Assembly (NCBI RefSeq): GCF_900109035.1
Contig: NZ_FNYD01000006.1
Span: 124,001 to 188,000 of the forward strand
Direction of reading: 5' to 3'
DNA: 64,000 bases
DNA from: Cribrihabitans marinus
GTDB lineage: Bacteria; Pseudomonadota; Alphaproteobacteria; Rhodobacterales; Rhodobacteraceae
The notes below the pieces were generated by a model. The model ran no database searches. It saw nothing but the letters and a program-made list of their open reading frames with translations, and had not been told where the DNA came from. Positions 10,786-22,072 of this stretch are shown here, piece by piece. Positions within the stretch are counted from its first letter, which is position 1. Each line of letters opens with the position of its first letter. Position numbers and translations under genes: made by a program.

Positions 10786-11865
10786 ATGCGACTCCTGCTG
10801 ATCCTGCTGCTGGCCGTCCTGGCCTATCTCCTGCTCTGGCCGGTCCCGGTCTCTCCGGTGGCCTACCGGCCGGCCGAACCGCCGGCGTTTGCCGGGGATT
10901 ATGCCGAGAACGCCGCGCTGGATGCTGCCGAACTGATAAGCCTGCCGGACTGTGCGATCGGCCCCGAGGATCTGGCGGTGATGCCCGATGGCGCGGTCTT
11001 TACCGTCGATCTGGGCGGCACGCTTTACCGGATCGATGGCGACGCACCGCAGATTGTCGATCAGCTGGGCGGCCGGCCGCTGGGCCTGCGCGCCGGGCCC
11101 GATGGTGCGCTCTACATCGCCGACAGCTTTCGCGGGCTGATGCGCTGGTCGGGGCCGGGCACGCTCGAGGAGTTGGTCGCGCAGATCGACGGCGCGCCGA
11201 TAATCTATGCCAACCAGCTGGATGTGGGCGCGGATGGCACGGTCTATTTCTCGAACTCCACCGACCGGTTCGATCCCGAGACGATGGGCGGGACCAAGCC
11301 GACATCGGTGATGACGATCTGGGAGCAGTCCGAGACAGGCTACGTCGCCCGCCGCAACCCCGACGGCACGGTCGAGAGGATCACTGACGGGCTGGTCTAT
11401 GCCAACGGTGTGGCGCTGTCGCCGGACGAGGACTTCCTGCTGATCGCCGAGACCGGGCGCGCGCGAGTACACCGGCTGTGGCTGAGCGGGCCGCGCCGGG
11501 GCGAGCGCGAGCTGTTCCTGGACAACCTGCCCGGCTATCCCGACAATATCGAGGCGATGGGCGACGGCACCTACTGGATGGCCTTTGCCAGCCCGCGCGT
11601 GCCGGCCGAGGCGCTGATGCCTTATCCGTTCCTGCGCAAGGTGATCTGGCGGCTGGGCCCGTGGGTGCGGCCGGCCCCGATCCATCGCGGCATGGTGGTC
11701 CAGTTCGACGGGCAGGGGCGCATCCTGCGCACGCTTCAGGATCCCGAAGGGCGGCTGGGTGTCACCACCGGCGCGAGGGTCGCAGGCGGGCAGCTCTACG
11801 TGATGACGCTGGACAGTCCCGGCTTTGCCCGGCTGCCTGCGGATCGGTTGCCGCCGGTCCGCTAG
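10786..11865 (+). CDS. SMP-30/gluconolactonase/strictosidine synthase-like beta-propeller protein
   Basis: 359 residues. An N-terminal hydrophobic segment (MRLLLILLLAVLAYLLLW) acts as signal or membrane anchor and is followed by a six-bladed-propeller-like domain with repeated GPDGALYIAD, VGADGTVYFSNS and GVALSPDEDFLLIAETGRAR motifs; the last is typical of strictosidine synthase-like hydrolases. It is probably a periplasmic, metal-dependent lactone or ester hydrolase, with unknown substrate. The ATG at 10786 has a good ribosome-binding site (ggagg). It is divergent from the HisC-like gene and followed closely by a crotonase. Confidence 0.8.
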   Translation: MRLLLILLLAVLAYLLLWPVPVSPVAYRPAEPPAFAGDYAENAALDAAELISLPDCAIGPEDLAVMPDGAVFTVDLGGTLYRIDGDAPQIVDQLGGRPLGLRAGPDGALYIADSFRGLMRWSGPGTLEELVAQIDGAPIIYANQLDVGADGTVYFSNSTDRFDPETMGGTKPTSVMTIWEQSETGYVARRNPDGTVERITDGLVYANGVALSPDEDFLLIAETGRARVHRLWLSGPRRGERELFLDNLPGYPDNIEAMGDGTYWMAFASPRVPAEALMPYPFLRKVIWRLGPWVRPAPIHRGMVVQFDGQGRILRTLQDPEGRLGVTTGARVAGGQLYVMTLDSPGFARLPADRLPPVR

Positions 11866-11944
11866 GCCCTCCCGCCACGTCGCACTGGAACTTCGCCAGG
11901 GCGGCGGGCAGAGTGGGCCGCAACAACCCCGAAAGGAGGCCCAG

Positions 11945-12727
11945 ATGGCGCGCGTTTCCATCGAGTACGAAGATCACGTCGCTCATGTCCGGTTGACCCG
12001 GGGCGACAAGATGAACGCGCTGGACCCGGCCATGATGCGGGCGATCATCTCGGCCGGGCAGGAGGTCGCCGCGTCGGACGTGCGCGCGGTGGTGCTCTCG
12101 GGTGAGGGGGCCAGTTTCTGCTCGGGTCTGGATCTGGCCAGCTTTGCCGAGCTTGCGGGACAGGACACCGAAAGCTGGTTGATGGACCGGGCGTATCACG
12201 ACGCCAACGAAGTGCAGGAAGTGGCCCTGGTCTGGCGCCGCGTGCCGGTGCCGGTGATCGCCGCCCTGCAGGGCGCGGTCTATGGCGGCGGGCTGCAGCT
12301 GGCGCTGGGCGCCGATATCAGGGTCGCCAGCCCCGATGCCAAGCTGGCGGTGGCCGAGATGAAATGGGGCCTGGTGCCGGACATGGGCGGCATGGCGCTG
12401 CTGCCACGGCTGATGCGTTCGGACGTGTTGCGGCAGATGGTCTATACCGGCCGGCCGATCACCGCCGCCCGGGCCGAGATCTGGGGGCTGGTCACCCTGA
12501 TCGACGACGAACCGCTGGCGGCGGCACAGGCGCTGTCCACCGAGATCGCGGGCAAGAGCCCTTCGGCGATCCGCGCGGCAAAGCGGCTGATCGACGTGGC
12601 CGAGCAGGCATCCCGCGCCGACGTGCTGCTGGAGGAATCGCGCGAACAGGCGGGGCTGATCGGCAAACCCGACCAGATGGAGGTCGTCGCGGCGCATTTC
12701 CAGGGAAGAAACCCCGAGTTCAAGTAA
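11945..12727 (+). CDS. Crotonase/enoyl-CoA hydratase family protein
   Basis: 260-residue crotonase-fold protein. The CoA-binding/oxyanion region is SGEGASFCSGLDLASFAEL and YGGGLQLALGADIRVASPDA. Of the two acidic residues used by true hydratases, the first is present (AVAEMKWGLVP), but the position of the second reads LRQMVYTG, without the glutamate. The GAGG turn is also PDMGG. It may therefore be an isomerase or hydrolase-type member rather than a hydratase. The start at 11945 is set by AAAGGAGG 6 bases upstream. It lies 79 bases after the SMP-30-like gene on the same strand. Confidence 0.85.
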   Translation: MARVSIEYEDHVAHVRLTRGDKMNALDPAMMRAIISAGQEVAASDVRAVVLSGEGASFCSGLDLASFAELAGQDTESWLMDRAYHDANEVQEVALVWRRVPVPVIAALQGAVYGGGLQLALGADIRVASPDAKLAVAEMKWGLVPDMGGMALLPRLMRSDVLRQMVYTGRPITAARAEIWGLVTLIDDEPLAAAQALSTEIAGKSPSAIRAAKRLIDVAEQASRADVLLEESREQAGLIGKPDQMEVVAAHFQGRNPEFK

Positions 12728-12739
12728 CCTGCCACGCGG

Positions 12740-12934
12740 TCAGCGGAAGAAGCTGCGCCGCGCATCGCGGGCCATGTTGTGGCGCATGTCCAGATCTGCG
12801 ATCCGGGCCATCGCCGCCTTGCGCTCTGCCGGGTCGGTCAGGGGGCGGTCGTCGCCCGCCAGCCCTCTCAGCTTGCCCTCGGCCTGTGCATTGAGGATCT
12901 GCCTCTCGATAAGGTTTCGAAAGCTGGGAAACAT
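12740..12934 (-). CDS. DUF1992 (DnaJ-related) domain protein
   Basis: 64-residue protein starting MFPSFRNLIERQILNAQAEG, with the family hallmark of an amphipathic helix followed by GKLRGLAGDDRPL. DUF1992 is found as small bacterial proteins and in eukaryotic DNAJC28; its function is unknown. The charged C-terminal helix reads RIADLDMRHNMARDARRSFF. It is convergent with the crotonase gene, 12 bases apart, and lies just downstream of valS on the same strand. Confidence 0.75.
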   Translation of the reverse strand: MFPSFRNLIERQILNAQAEGKLRGLAGDDRPLTDPAERKAAMARIADLDMRHNMARDARRSFFR

Positions 12935-12982
12935 GGCGCGCAGGGTAGCGTCGGACAGCGCCCGCCGCCAAGGCCGACTGCC

Positions 12983-16192
<3,210 letters not shown>

Positions 16193-16298
16193 GGGGTCTG
16201 TCCTGCGTGATCGGGTTTCCGGGTCAGCGCCTGCAATAGCGAATGCGCCTGGGAAGGGAAAGGCTTTGTCCCCCATTCCCGCCACATGCACTTGCGTC

Positions 16299-17036
16299 TC
16301 AGGAGGCCGGGCGGAACCGCTCGTGGAAATAGGCCTCGACCCGGCGATAGGCCGGTTCGTGGAAATCCAGCGTCAGCAGCGAATGTCGTCGCCCCGGATA
16401 GGCGACCGTCACCAGGTCGTCGCCAAAGGCCGCCTCGAGCGCGCGCATCAGTGCGGCGGGCGCGATCGGGTCGCCCAGATGGCGCATCGCCAGCCCGGGG
16501 CCGTTGCGCGCCATGCCGCGGCGCGCGGCGGCGATGTCATCCGCGCTCATCGGCAGGGCGCCGCGGCTGAACAGCGGCAAGGCGGGTTGCGCAGCCACCC
16601 CACCCGCGACCGCGTCCTCGGCCATCAGGGTCAGGGCGAATCCGCCGGTCAGGCACATGCCGATGACGCCCACCTGCCGTTCGCCGCCCTCGCGCCGGCG
16701 GATCTCGCGGCACAGGGCGCGCAGCCAGCCGGCGATCGGGCTTTCGCGGCCGCGCAGAAAGACGTTGATCTCGCGCCGGACGCAGAACAGACGGGCGGCG
16801 TTGCGCAGGGTCGTCACCTGGCCGAACTTTCCGAACAGATGCGGCAGGTAGACGCGGAACCCGGCCGCGACAAGCCGGTCGGCCAGGTCCAGCGTCTCGG
16901 GGCCGATGCCGGGCAGTTCCTGCAGGATCAGGATCGGCGGGCCCCGGCCGTCGACACGAACGTCATGGCTAGCCTCGCCGCCCTGGCTCAGCGGTGCGGT
17001 GAAGACAAATTTTCCGGCCGACCCCCAGTCTTCCAT
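16299..17036 (-). CDS. Dienelactone hydrolase family protein
   Basis: 245-residue alpha/beta hydrolase of the dienelactone hydrolase type. The nucleophile is a cysteine in the elbow [16 protein letters not shown], as in classical DLH; the catalytic His is in [19 protein letters not shown] near the C-terminus, and the oxyanion region is [12 protein letters not shown]. The natural substrate is uncertain: many family members are not involved in chlorocatechol breakdown. It lies upstream of valS on the same strand, about 106 bases apart. The start context is weak. Confidence 0.85.
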   Translation of the reverse strand: MEDWGSAGKFVFTAPLSQGGEASHDVRVDGRGPPILILQELPGIGPETLDLADRLVAAGFRVYLPHLFGKFGQVTTLRNAARLFCVRREINVFLRGRESPIAGWLRALCREIRRREGGERQVGVIGMCLTGGFALTLMAEDAVAGGVAAQPALPLFSRGALPMSADDIAAARRGMARNGPGLAMRHLGDPIAPAALMRALEAAFGDDLVTVAYPGRRHSLLTLDFHEPAYRRVEAYFHERFRPAS

Positions 17037-17281
17037 CCCCGCATGTTAGGCCGCGTGCGTCTCCATTTCCACGAAATTGCGCCTCTCCGGTCACGCTGCC
17101 AAGGGGCCGACAGACGAACGCCGCATTTGCGCCCGATCCACAGCCTAGACTGGGACCGGATCCCGCGCGCGTGGCGCGGGTCACGCGATCGTTCTCGCCC
17201 GTCCCCTTGCTCCGCACGGGAAGAGCGCTCATCATTGAAGAAGATCGTTCGCTGCAAGACGTGATCGGGTTTTGGTGCAAC

Positions 17282-18382
17282 ATGGGATTGTCAGGTTTCA
17301 CACGGCGAATTCTGGGGTGGCTGGGCAAGCCACTGCGCTCGGAACACTCGGCCGAGACACGGCACCGGGATCCGCTGGTGCATGTCATCATCCTGGACGG
17401 CACCATGTCGACGCTGGACACCGGGCGCGAGACCCATGCCGGGCAGACCTATCGCATGATGTGCGAGATGGGCGCGCGGGTCTCGGTCTTCTACGAGGCC
17501 GGCGTTCAGTGGCAAAGCTGGCGGCGCACTGCCGACGTGATGGTGGGGCGCGGCATCAACCGTCAGATCCGGCGCGCCTACGGCTATCTCGCCTCACGCT
17601 ACAAGCCCGGCGACAAGATCTTCCTCATGGGCTATTCCCGCGGCGCCTATGGCGTGCGCAGCCTGGCCGGCGTGATCGACATGGTGGGTCTGCTGAAATC
17701 GGAACATGCCACCGTGCGCAACATCCGCCAGGCCTATCGCCACTATGAATGCAATGCCGGCGGCACGCATCTGGCGGCGTTCCGGCGCCACTTTTGCCAT
17801 GACGAGGTGCCGATCGAGATGATCGGGGTCTGGGACACGGTCAAGGCTCTGGGCATGCGCCTGCCGCTGCTGTGGCGCTGGGCCGAGGAAAAGCACGCGT
17901 TCCATTCGCACCAGTTGGGACCCAGCGTGCGGCACGGGCTGCACGCGCTGGCGTTGAACGAGACGCGCAACGTATTCGCTCCGGTACTGTGGGAGAGCCG
18001 GCCGGGCGTCGAGGCGCATATCGAACAGGTCTGGTTCCGTGGCACACATGGCGATGTCGGCGGCCAGCTGGGCGGGTTCGAAGAAGCGCGCCCCTTGGCC
18101 AATGTCTCGCTGATCTGGATGCTGGAACAGGCCGAGGCGCTGGGCCTGCCGCTGCCCGAGGGGTGGCAGGCGCGATTCCCGGCGGATCCCGCCGCGCCCT
18201 CGACCGGGACATGGCGCGGCTGGGGCAAGATCTTTCTGATGCGCAAGCGCCGCGTCCCGCTGCAGGATCCGTCCGAACGCCTGCACGAGAGCGTCGATCC
18301 GGCACAGGTCCTGCCGGCCCCGCCAACGCCGCAGGACGCCGACAGGCACACGGCAAGCATGTCAGGCCACGCCGCCCGCTGA
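17282..18382 (+). CDS. DUF2235 alpha/beta hydrolase (Tle1-like)
   Basis: 366 residues. DUF2235 signature: VHVIILDGTMSTLDTG near the N-terminus, the nucleophile elbow MGYSRGAYGVRSLAG with Ser in GYSRG, and GVWDTVKALGMRLP. The histidine region is WFRGTHGDVGGQLGGFEEAR. The family includes type VI secretion phospholipase effectors (Tle1), but there is no secretion cluster here, so a housekeeping or uncharacterised role is as likely. Start chosen at MGLSGFTRRILGWLG because upstream codons look non-coding; the ribosome-binding site is weak. It is convergent with metF. Confidence 0.8.
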   Translation: MGLSGFTRRILGWLGKPLRSEHSAETRHRDPLVHVIILDGTMSTLDTGRETHAGQTYRMMCEMGARVSVFYEAGVQWQSWRRTADVMVGRGINRQIRRAYGYLASRYKPGDKIFLMGYSRGAYGVRSLAGVIDMVGLLKSEHATVRNIRQAYRHYECNAGGTHLAAFRRHFCHDEVPIEMIGVWDTVKALGMRLPLLWRWAEEKHAFHSHQLGPSVRHGLHALALNETRNVFAPVLWESRPGVEAHIEQVWFRGTHGDVGGQLGGFEEARPLANVSLIWMLEQAEALGLPLPEGWQARFPADPAAPSTGTWRGWGKIFLMRKRRVPLQDPSERLHESVDPAQVLPAPPTPQDADRHTASMSGHAAR

Positions 18383-18405
18383 GGCCGCGCGCCCGCAGCG
18401 CCGTC

Positions 18406-19272
18406 TCAGGCCACGTTCTGCAACGCCACCTTGGGAACCACGCCCAGCGCGTGACACACGTCGCGGGTCAGTTCCGGGCGGTTGAGGGTGTAGAAATGCA
18501 ACCGGTCCACGCCGCCTTCGATCAGGTCCGAGCACAGCTCGGTGCAGATCGCCGTGGCGAGCAGGTCTTCGCGCCCGTCGCGCACCGCCTTGTCGAACGC
18601 ATTGTCGACCCATTCGGGGATATGCGCGCCGCAGCTGCGGGCGAACTTGCGGGCGCCCTTCCAGTTCTCGATCGGCAGGATGCCCGGCGTGATCGGCTTG
18701 TCGATCCCGGCCTTTTCGCAGGCATCGCGGAAACGGAAGAACGTCTCGGCCTCGAAGAAGAACTGCGTGATCGCCTCGTCGGCGCCTGCATCCATCTTGG
18801 CCTTGAGCCAATCCACATCCGCCTGGCTGTCGGCAGCCTCGGGGTGCCTGTCGGGATAGGCGCCGACCCGGATGGTGAACCGCCCGGTCTCGGCCAGTGC
18901 CTCGATCAGTTCGACGGAATTGGCGAACCCGCCGGGATGCGGGCGGAAGGCGCCCTCGCCCCTGGGCGGGTCGCCGCGCAGGGCCACGATGTCGGTCACG
19001 CCGGCATCGGCGAAGCCCTCGGCGATGGCCAGCGTCTCCTCGCGGGTCGCCTTCACGCAGGTCAGGTGCGCCGCGACGCTCAGGCCCGACGACTTGTGCA
19101 GCGTCTGCACCGCCTCGCGGGTCAGGTCGCGGGTGGTGCCCCCCGCGCCGTAGGTGACGGACACGAAACGCGGATCCAGCGGCGCAAGCGTCTGCACCGT
19201 GTCCCAGAGCCGGAAAGACGCTTCGAGGTTTTGCGGCGGAAAGAACTCGAAGGAAATCTGCGGAGCGGTCAT
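18406..19272 (-). CDS. metF: 5,10-methylenetetrahydrofolate reductase
   Basis: Flavoenzyme reducing methylene-THF to methyl-THF for methionine synthesis. 288 residues, normal length. The N-terminal motif ISFEFFPPQNLEASF carries the catalytic glutamate; further family motifs are FVSVTYGAGGTTRDLT, VAHLTCVKATREET, ALRGDPPRGEGAF and ITQFFFEAETFFRFRDAC. The start is the ATG of MTAPQISFE. It is divergent from a metR-like regulator, the standard arrangement for MetR control. Confidence 0.96.
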   Translation of the reverse strand: MTAPQISFEFFPPQNLEASFRLWDTVQTLAPLDPRFVSVTYGAGGTTRDLTREAVQTLHKSSGLSVAAHLTCVKATREETLAIAEGFADAGVTDIVALRGDPPRGEGAFRPHPGGFANSVELIEALAETGRFTIRVGAYPDRHPEAADSQADVDWLKAKMDAGADEAITQFFFEAETFFRFRDACEKAGIDKPITPGILPIENWKGARKFARSCGAHIPEWVDNAFDKAVRDGREDLLATAICTELCSDLIEGGVDRLHFYTLNRPELTRDVCHALGVVPKVALQNVA

Positions 19273-19321
19273 GACGGCCTCTGATTGTTGGATTGCCACT
19301 CTTGTCGCAGGTGCAGCATTG

Positions 19322-19334
19322 TGAGACAACTTCA
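19322..19334. promoter_or_regulatory. Candidate MetR binding site between metF and metR
   Basis: TGAGACAACTTCA fits the E. coli MetR consensus TGAANNNNNTTCA with one mismatch. It sits within a larger imperfect inverted repeat (TTGTGAG at 19319 to CTCAACAA ending at 19347), 50 bases before the metF start and 35 before the metR start. This is the expected position for a divergent LysR-type regulator. Confidence 0.5.
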
Positions 19335-19368
19335 TAATACTCAACAACAACATGAGGCGCGCACCGGG

Positions 19369-20274
19369 ATGCACATCGAATTCCGTCATCTCCGCACGAT
19401 CAAGGCGATCCACGACTGCGGCGGGCTGGCCCGTGCGGCGGATCAGCTGAACATCACCCAGTCGGCGCTGAGCCATCAGATCAAGGGCCTGGAGGACCAG
19501 GCCGGGGTCGAGCTGTTCGTGCGCCGCTCGAAGCCGATGAAGCTGTCGGCGGCGGGCAAGCGGCTTCTGCGTCTGGCCGAGCAGATCCTGCCGCAGGTCG
19601 AGGCGATGCAGGCCGAGTTCACCTCGCTCCGGGACGGCGAGTCGGGCCGGATGCACATCGCCATCGAATGCCACGCCTGTTTCGAATGGCTGTTCCCGGT
19701 GCTCGAGGCCTTCCGCAAGAGCTGGCCGGATGTGGATGTCGACATCCGGCCGGGCCTAGCCTTCGACGCGCTGCCCGCGTTGCAAAAGGAGGAGGTCGAT
19801 CTAGTCGTTTCATCGGACCCCGAGAAGCTGCCGGGCGTCGAATTTGTCGAGTTGTTCGACTACAACCCCGTTTTCGTGGCCGCAGCCTCCCATCCGCTGG
19901 CCGCGAAGCCCTGGATCGCCGCCGAGGATTTCCGTGGCGAGACGCTCATCACCTATCCGGTCGAGCGCGGGCGGCTGGACGTGTTCAGCCAGCTGCTGAT
20001 CCCCGCCAAGGTGGAACCGGCGGCGATCCGGCAGGTCGAGCTGACCGCGGTGATCCTGCTGCTGGTCGCCTCGAACCGCGGCGTGTCGGTCCTGCCGGAC
20101 TGGGTGGTGCGCGAGGTGAAATACAGCTCGGACTACGTCACCCGCCCGCTGACCGAGGCCGGCATCACCCGCCGTCTCTATGCGGCGGTGCGCAGCGACG
20201 ACCTGGACAAGCCCTTTGTGCGGGAACTGGTCGAGCTGGCCCGGACCGAGGCGCGGCGGCTGCAGACGCGATGA
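19369..20274 (+). CDS. metR: LysR family regulator, MetR-type
   Basis: 301 residues. N-terminal winged helix-turn-helix: HLRTIKAIHDCGGLARAADQ followed by LNITQSALSHQIKGLEDQAG; the C-terminal part is a periplasmic-binding-like effector domain. The opening MHIEFRHLRTIKAIHDCGGL and the divergent position next to metF support MetR, the homocysteine-responsive activator of methionine genes. The ATG at 19369 was chosen over an in-frame start 28 codons upstream because the DNA-binding domain begins here. Confidence 0.88.
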   Translation: MHIEFRHLRTIKAIHDCGGLARAADQLNITQSALSHQIKGLEDQAGVELFVRRSKPMKLSAAGKRLLRLAEQILPQVEAMQAEFTSLRDGESGRMHIAIECHACFEWLFPVLEAFRKSWPDVDVDIRPGLAFDALPALQKEEVDLVVSSDPEKLPGVEFVELFDYNPVFVAAASHPLAAKPWIAAEDFRGETLITYPVERGRLDVFSQLLIPAKVEPAAIRQVELTAVILLLVASNRGVSVLPDWVVREVKYSSDYVTRPLTEAGITRRLYAAVRSDDLDKPFVRELVELARTEARRLQTR

Positions 20275-20371
20275 GGCGTGGGCCGCAAGCCGGCCATGCA
20301 ATCCGCCCCCTTGGCAAGCCGCGCGGCCACAAGTATACGCCCGGTTCGACCGGACAGGAGCACCCAGGCAG

Positions 20372-21157
20372 ATGATTGGCAGCGCAAACCTCAACATCAT
20401 GATCAAGGCCGCCCGCAAGGCGGGCCGTTCCCTGGTCAAGGATTTCCGCGAGGTCGAGAACCTGCAGGCCTCGATGAAGAGCGCCGGTGATTTCGTCTCC
20501 AAGGCCGACATCGCCGCCGAGAAGATCCTGCGCGAGGAGCTGATGGGCGCGCGCCCGACCTATGGCTGGCTGGCCGAGGAAAGCGGCGAGACCCCCGGCG
20601 AGGATCCGACCCGGCGCTGGATCGTCGATCCGCTGGACGGCACAACGAACTTCCTGCACGGGCTGCCGCACTGGGCGGTCTCGATCGCGCTGGAGCACAA
20701 GGGCCAGATCGTCTCGGGCGTGATCTATGACGCCGCCAAGGACGAGCTGTTCTTTGCCGAGAAGGGCGCCGGGGCCTGGATGAACGACACCCGCATCCGG
20801 GTGTCGGGCCGGCACCGGATGATCGAGTCGATCTTTGCCACCGGCCTGCCCTTCGGCGGCCGGTCGGACCTGCCCGCGACCCTGCAGGACCTGGCGCGGC
20901 TGATGCCGGTCTGCGCGGGCGTGCGGCGCTGGGGCGCGGCGGCGCTCGACATGGCCTATGTGGCGTCGGGCCGCTACGAGGGGTTCTGGGAGCGACGCCT
21001 GAACGCCTGGGACATGGCGGCGGGCATCATCCTTGTGCGCGAGGCCGGCGGCCTGATCGAGGCGCTGGAGCCGCGCGGAACGATCCTGGAGAGCGGCGAG
21101 GTCATCTGTGCCAACGAGCCGATCTTCGACAGCTTTGCCAAGGTGATCCGGGGCTGA
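20372..21157 (+). CDS. Inositol monophosphatase family protein
   Basis: 261-residue Mg-dependent phosphatase of the IMPase/SuhB family. Metal site motif 1: WLAEESGE; motif 2: RRWIVDPLDGTTNFLHGLP (WIVDPLDGTTNF is the family signature); C-terminal metal motif: LNAWDMAAGIILVREAGG. Substrate could be inositol-1-phosphate or another sugar phosphate; SuhB-like RNA polymerase roles are known in E. coli but not shown here. The start is the ATG of MIGSANLNIMIKAARKAGR. It follows metR on the same strand after 97 bases. Confidence 0.93.
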   Translation: MIGSANLNIMIKAARKAGRSLVKDFREVENLQASMKSAGDFVSKADIAAEKILREELMGARPTYGWLAEESGETPGEDPTRRWIVDPLDGTTNFLHGLPHWAVSIALEHKGQIVSGVIYDAAKDELFFAEKGAGAWMNDTRIRVSGRHRMIESIFATGLPFGGRSDLPATLQDLARLMPVCAGVRRWGAAALDMAYVASGRYEGFWERRLNAWDMAAGIILVREAGGLIEALEPRGTILESGEVICANEPIFDSFAKVIRG

Positions 21158-21205
21158 CGCCCCGGCGCCTCCGGCGGGAGTATTTCGGGAACAATGAAAG
21201 TGCTG
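21158..21205 (+). terminator. GC-rich hairpin and AT-rich tail after the IMPase gene
   Basis: Immediately after the stop codon the sequence runs cgccccggcgcctccggcgg, then gagtatttcgggaacaatg. The GGCGCC/GGCGG part can fold into a short GC stem followed by an AT-rich stretch. I recall this cctccggcgg-gagtattt string as a common gene-end motif in Rhodobacteraceae, probably a transcription terminator, but that is memory rather than something shown in this window. Confidence 0.4.
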
Positions 21206-21292
21206 CGGCGGCCTATTGGTCGCCCGGTTGGTTTGCGCCCGTGACGTAGCCCGGGTTGTTGCCGCAGCGGCAGGTGGCCGGACGTGTTTCGG

Positions 21293-22024
21293 TCAGCGGC
21301 GCGGAACCTTCGGGATGCGGGACGGAACGTATTCGGGATGCGGCGGCTGGCCGTGATTGCGGGCCCAGAAGCGGACCGCGCCGCGCCGCAGCCAGAGCGG
21401 CAGGCACAGCACCAGCCCCACGACGAAGCCGCCGGCATGTGCCCAGTAGGCGACGCCGCCCTGGTTGGGATCCGAGCCGAAGCCCCCCAGGAACTGCATG
21501 CCCAGCCACAGTCCCAGCATGATGAAGGCCGGGATGGTGAGGATCCGGAAATACACCACCAGGATCAGCAGGATATCCACCCGCGCCTTGGGAAAGAGCA
21601 GCAGGTAGCCGCCCATGACCCCGGCAATCGCGCCGGACGCGCCCACCGTGGGCACCGCCGAATAGGGCGCCGAGATCACGTGCAGCAGCCCCGCACCGAT
21701 GCCGCTGGCAAGGTAGAACAGCAGGAAGGGCAGATGCCCCATCTCGTCCTCGAGATTGTCGCCGAAGATCCACAGGAACAGCATGTTGCCGGCCAGGTGC
21801 ATGAACCCGCCATGCAGGAACATCGAACTGACCAGCGTCTCGAACCCCTGGCCATCGGTGATCCTTGCGGGGATGACGGCCCAGGTCAGGAAGAAGCCGT
21901 TGATCGCGCGGGGGGTGTCGAGCAGGCCCGCATAGCTGAGGAAGATCCCGACATTGGCCGCGATCAGAAGGTAGACGACATAGGGCGTGCGGCCCGAGGG
22001 ATTGTGGTCGCGGATCGGAAACAT
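21293..22024 (-). CDS. Rhomboid family intramembrane serine protease
   Basis: 243 residues, polytopic. N-terminus MFPIRDHNPSGRTPYVVYLL leads into the first membrane helix. The catalytic serine lies in VGASGAIAGVMGGYLL (GxSG motif) and the histidine in YWAHAGGFVVGL. The HGGFMHLAGNMLFLWIFGDN loop is the conserved rhomboid HxxxN-type region. Start chosen at MFPIRDHNP, 12 codons inside a longer frame that opens with TTG. It lies 48 bases downstream of putA on the same strand. Confidence 0.92.
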   Translation of the reverse strand: MFPIRDHNPSGRTPYVVYLLIAANVGIFLSYAGLLDTPRAINGFFLTWAVIPARITDGQGFETLVSSMFLHGGFMHLAGNMLFLWIFGDNLEDEMGHLPFLLFYLASGIGAGLLHVISAPYSAVPTVGASGAIAGVMGGYLLLFPKARVDILLILVVYFRILTIPAFIMLGLWLGMQFLGGFGSDPNQGGVAYWAHAGGFVVGLVLCLPLWLRRGAVRFWARNHGQPPHPEYVPSRIPKVPRR

Positions 22025-22072
22025 CCGGCTGACGCTGGGCGCAAACCCGCCCTGCGTCAAGATGCGATCGGG

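Noticed and set aside
21213-21292. Peptide ending CRCGNNPGYVTGANQPGDQ downstream of the rhomboid gene
   Set aside because: The rhomboid frame stops normally before it; no start or ribosome-binding site and no sign of a frameshift in the protease.
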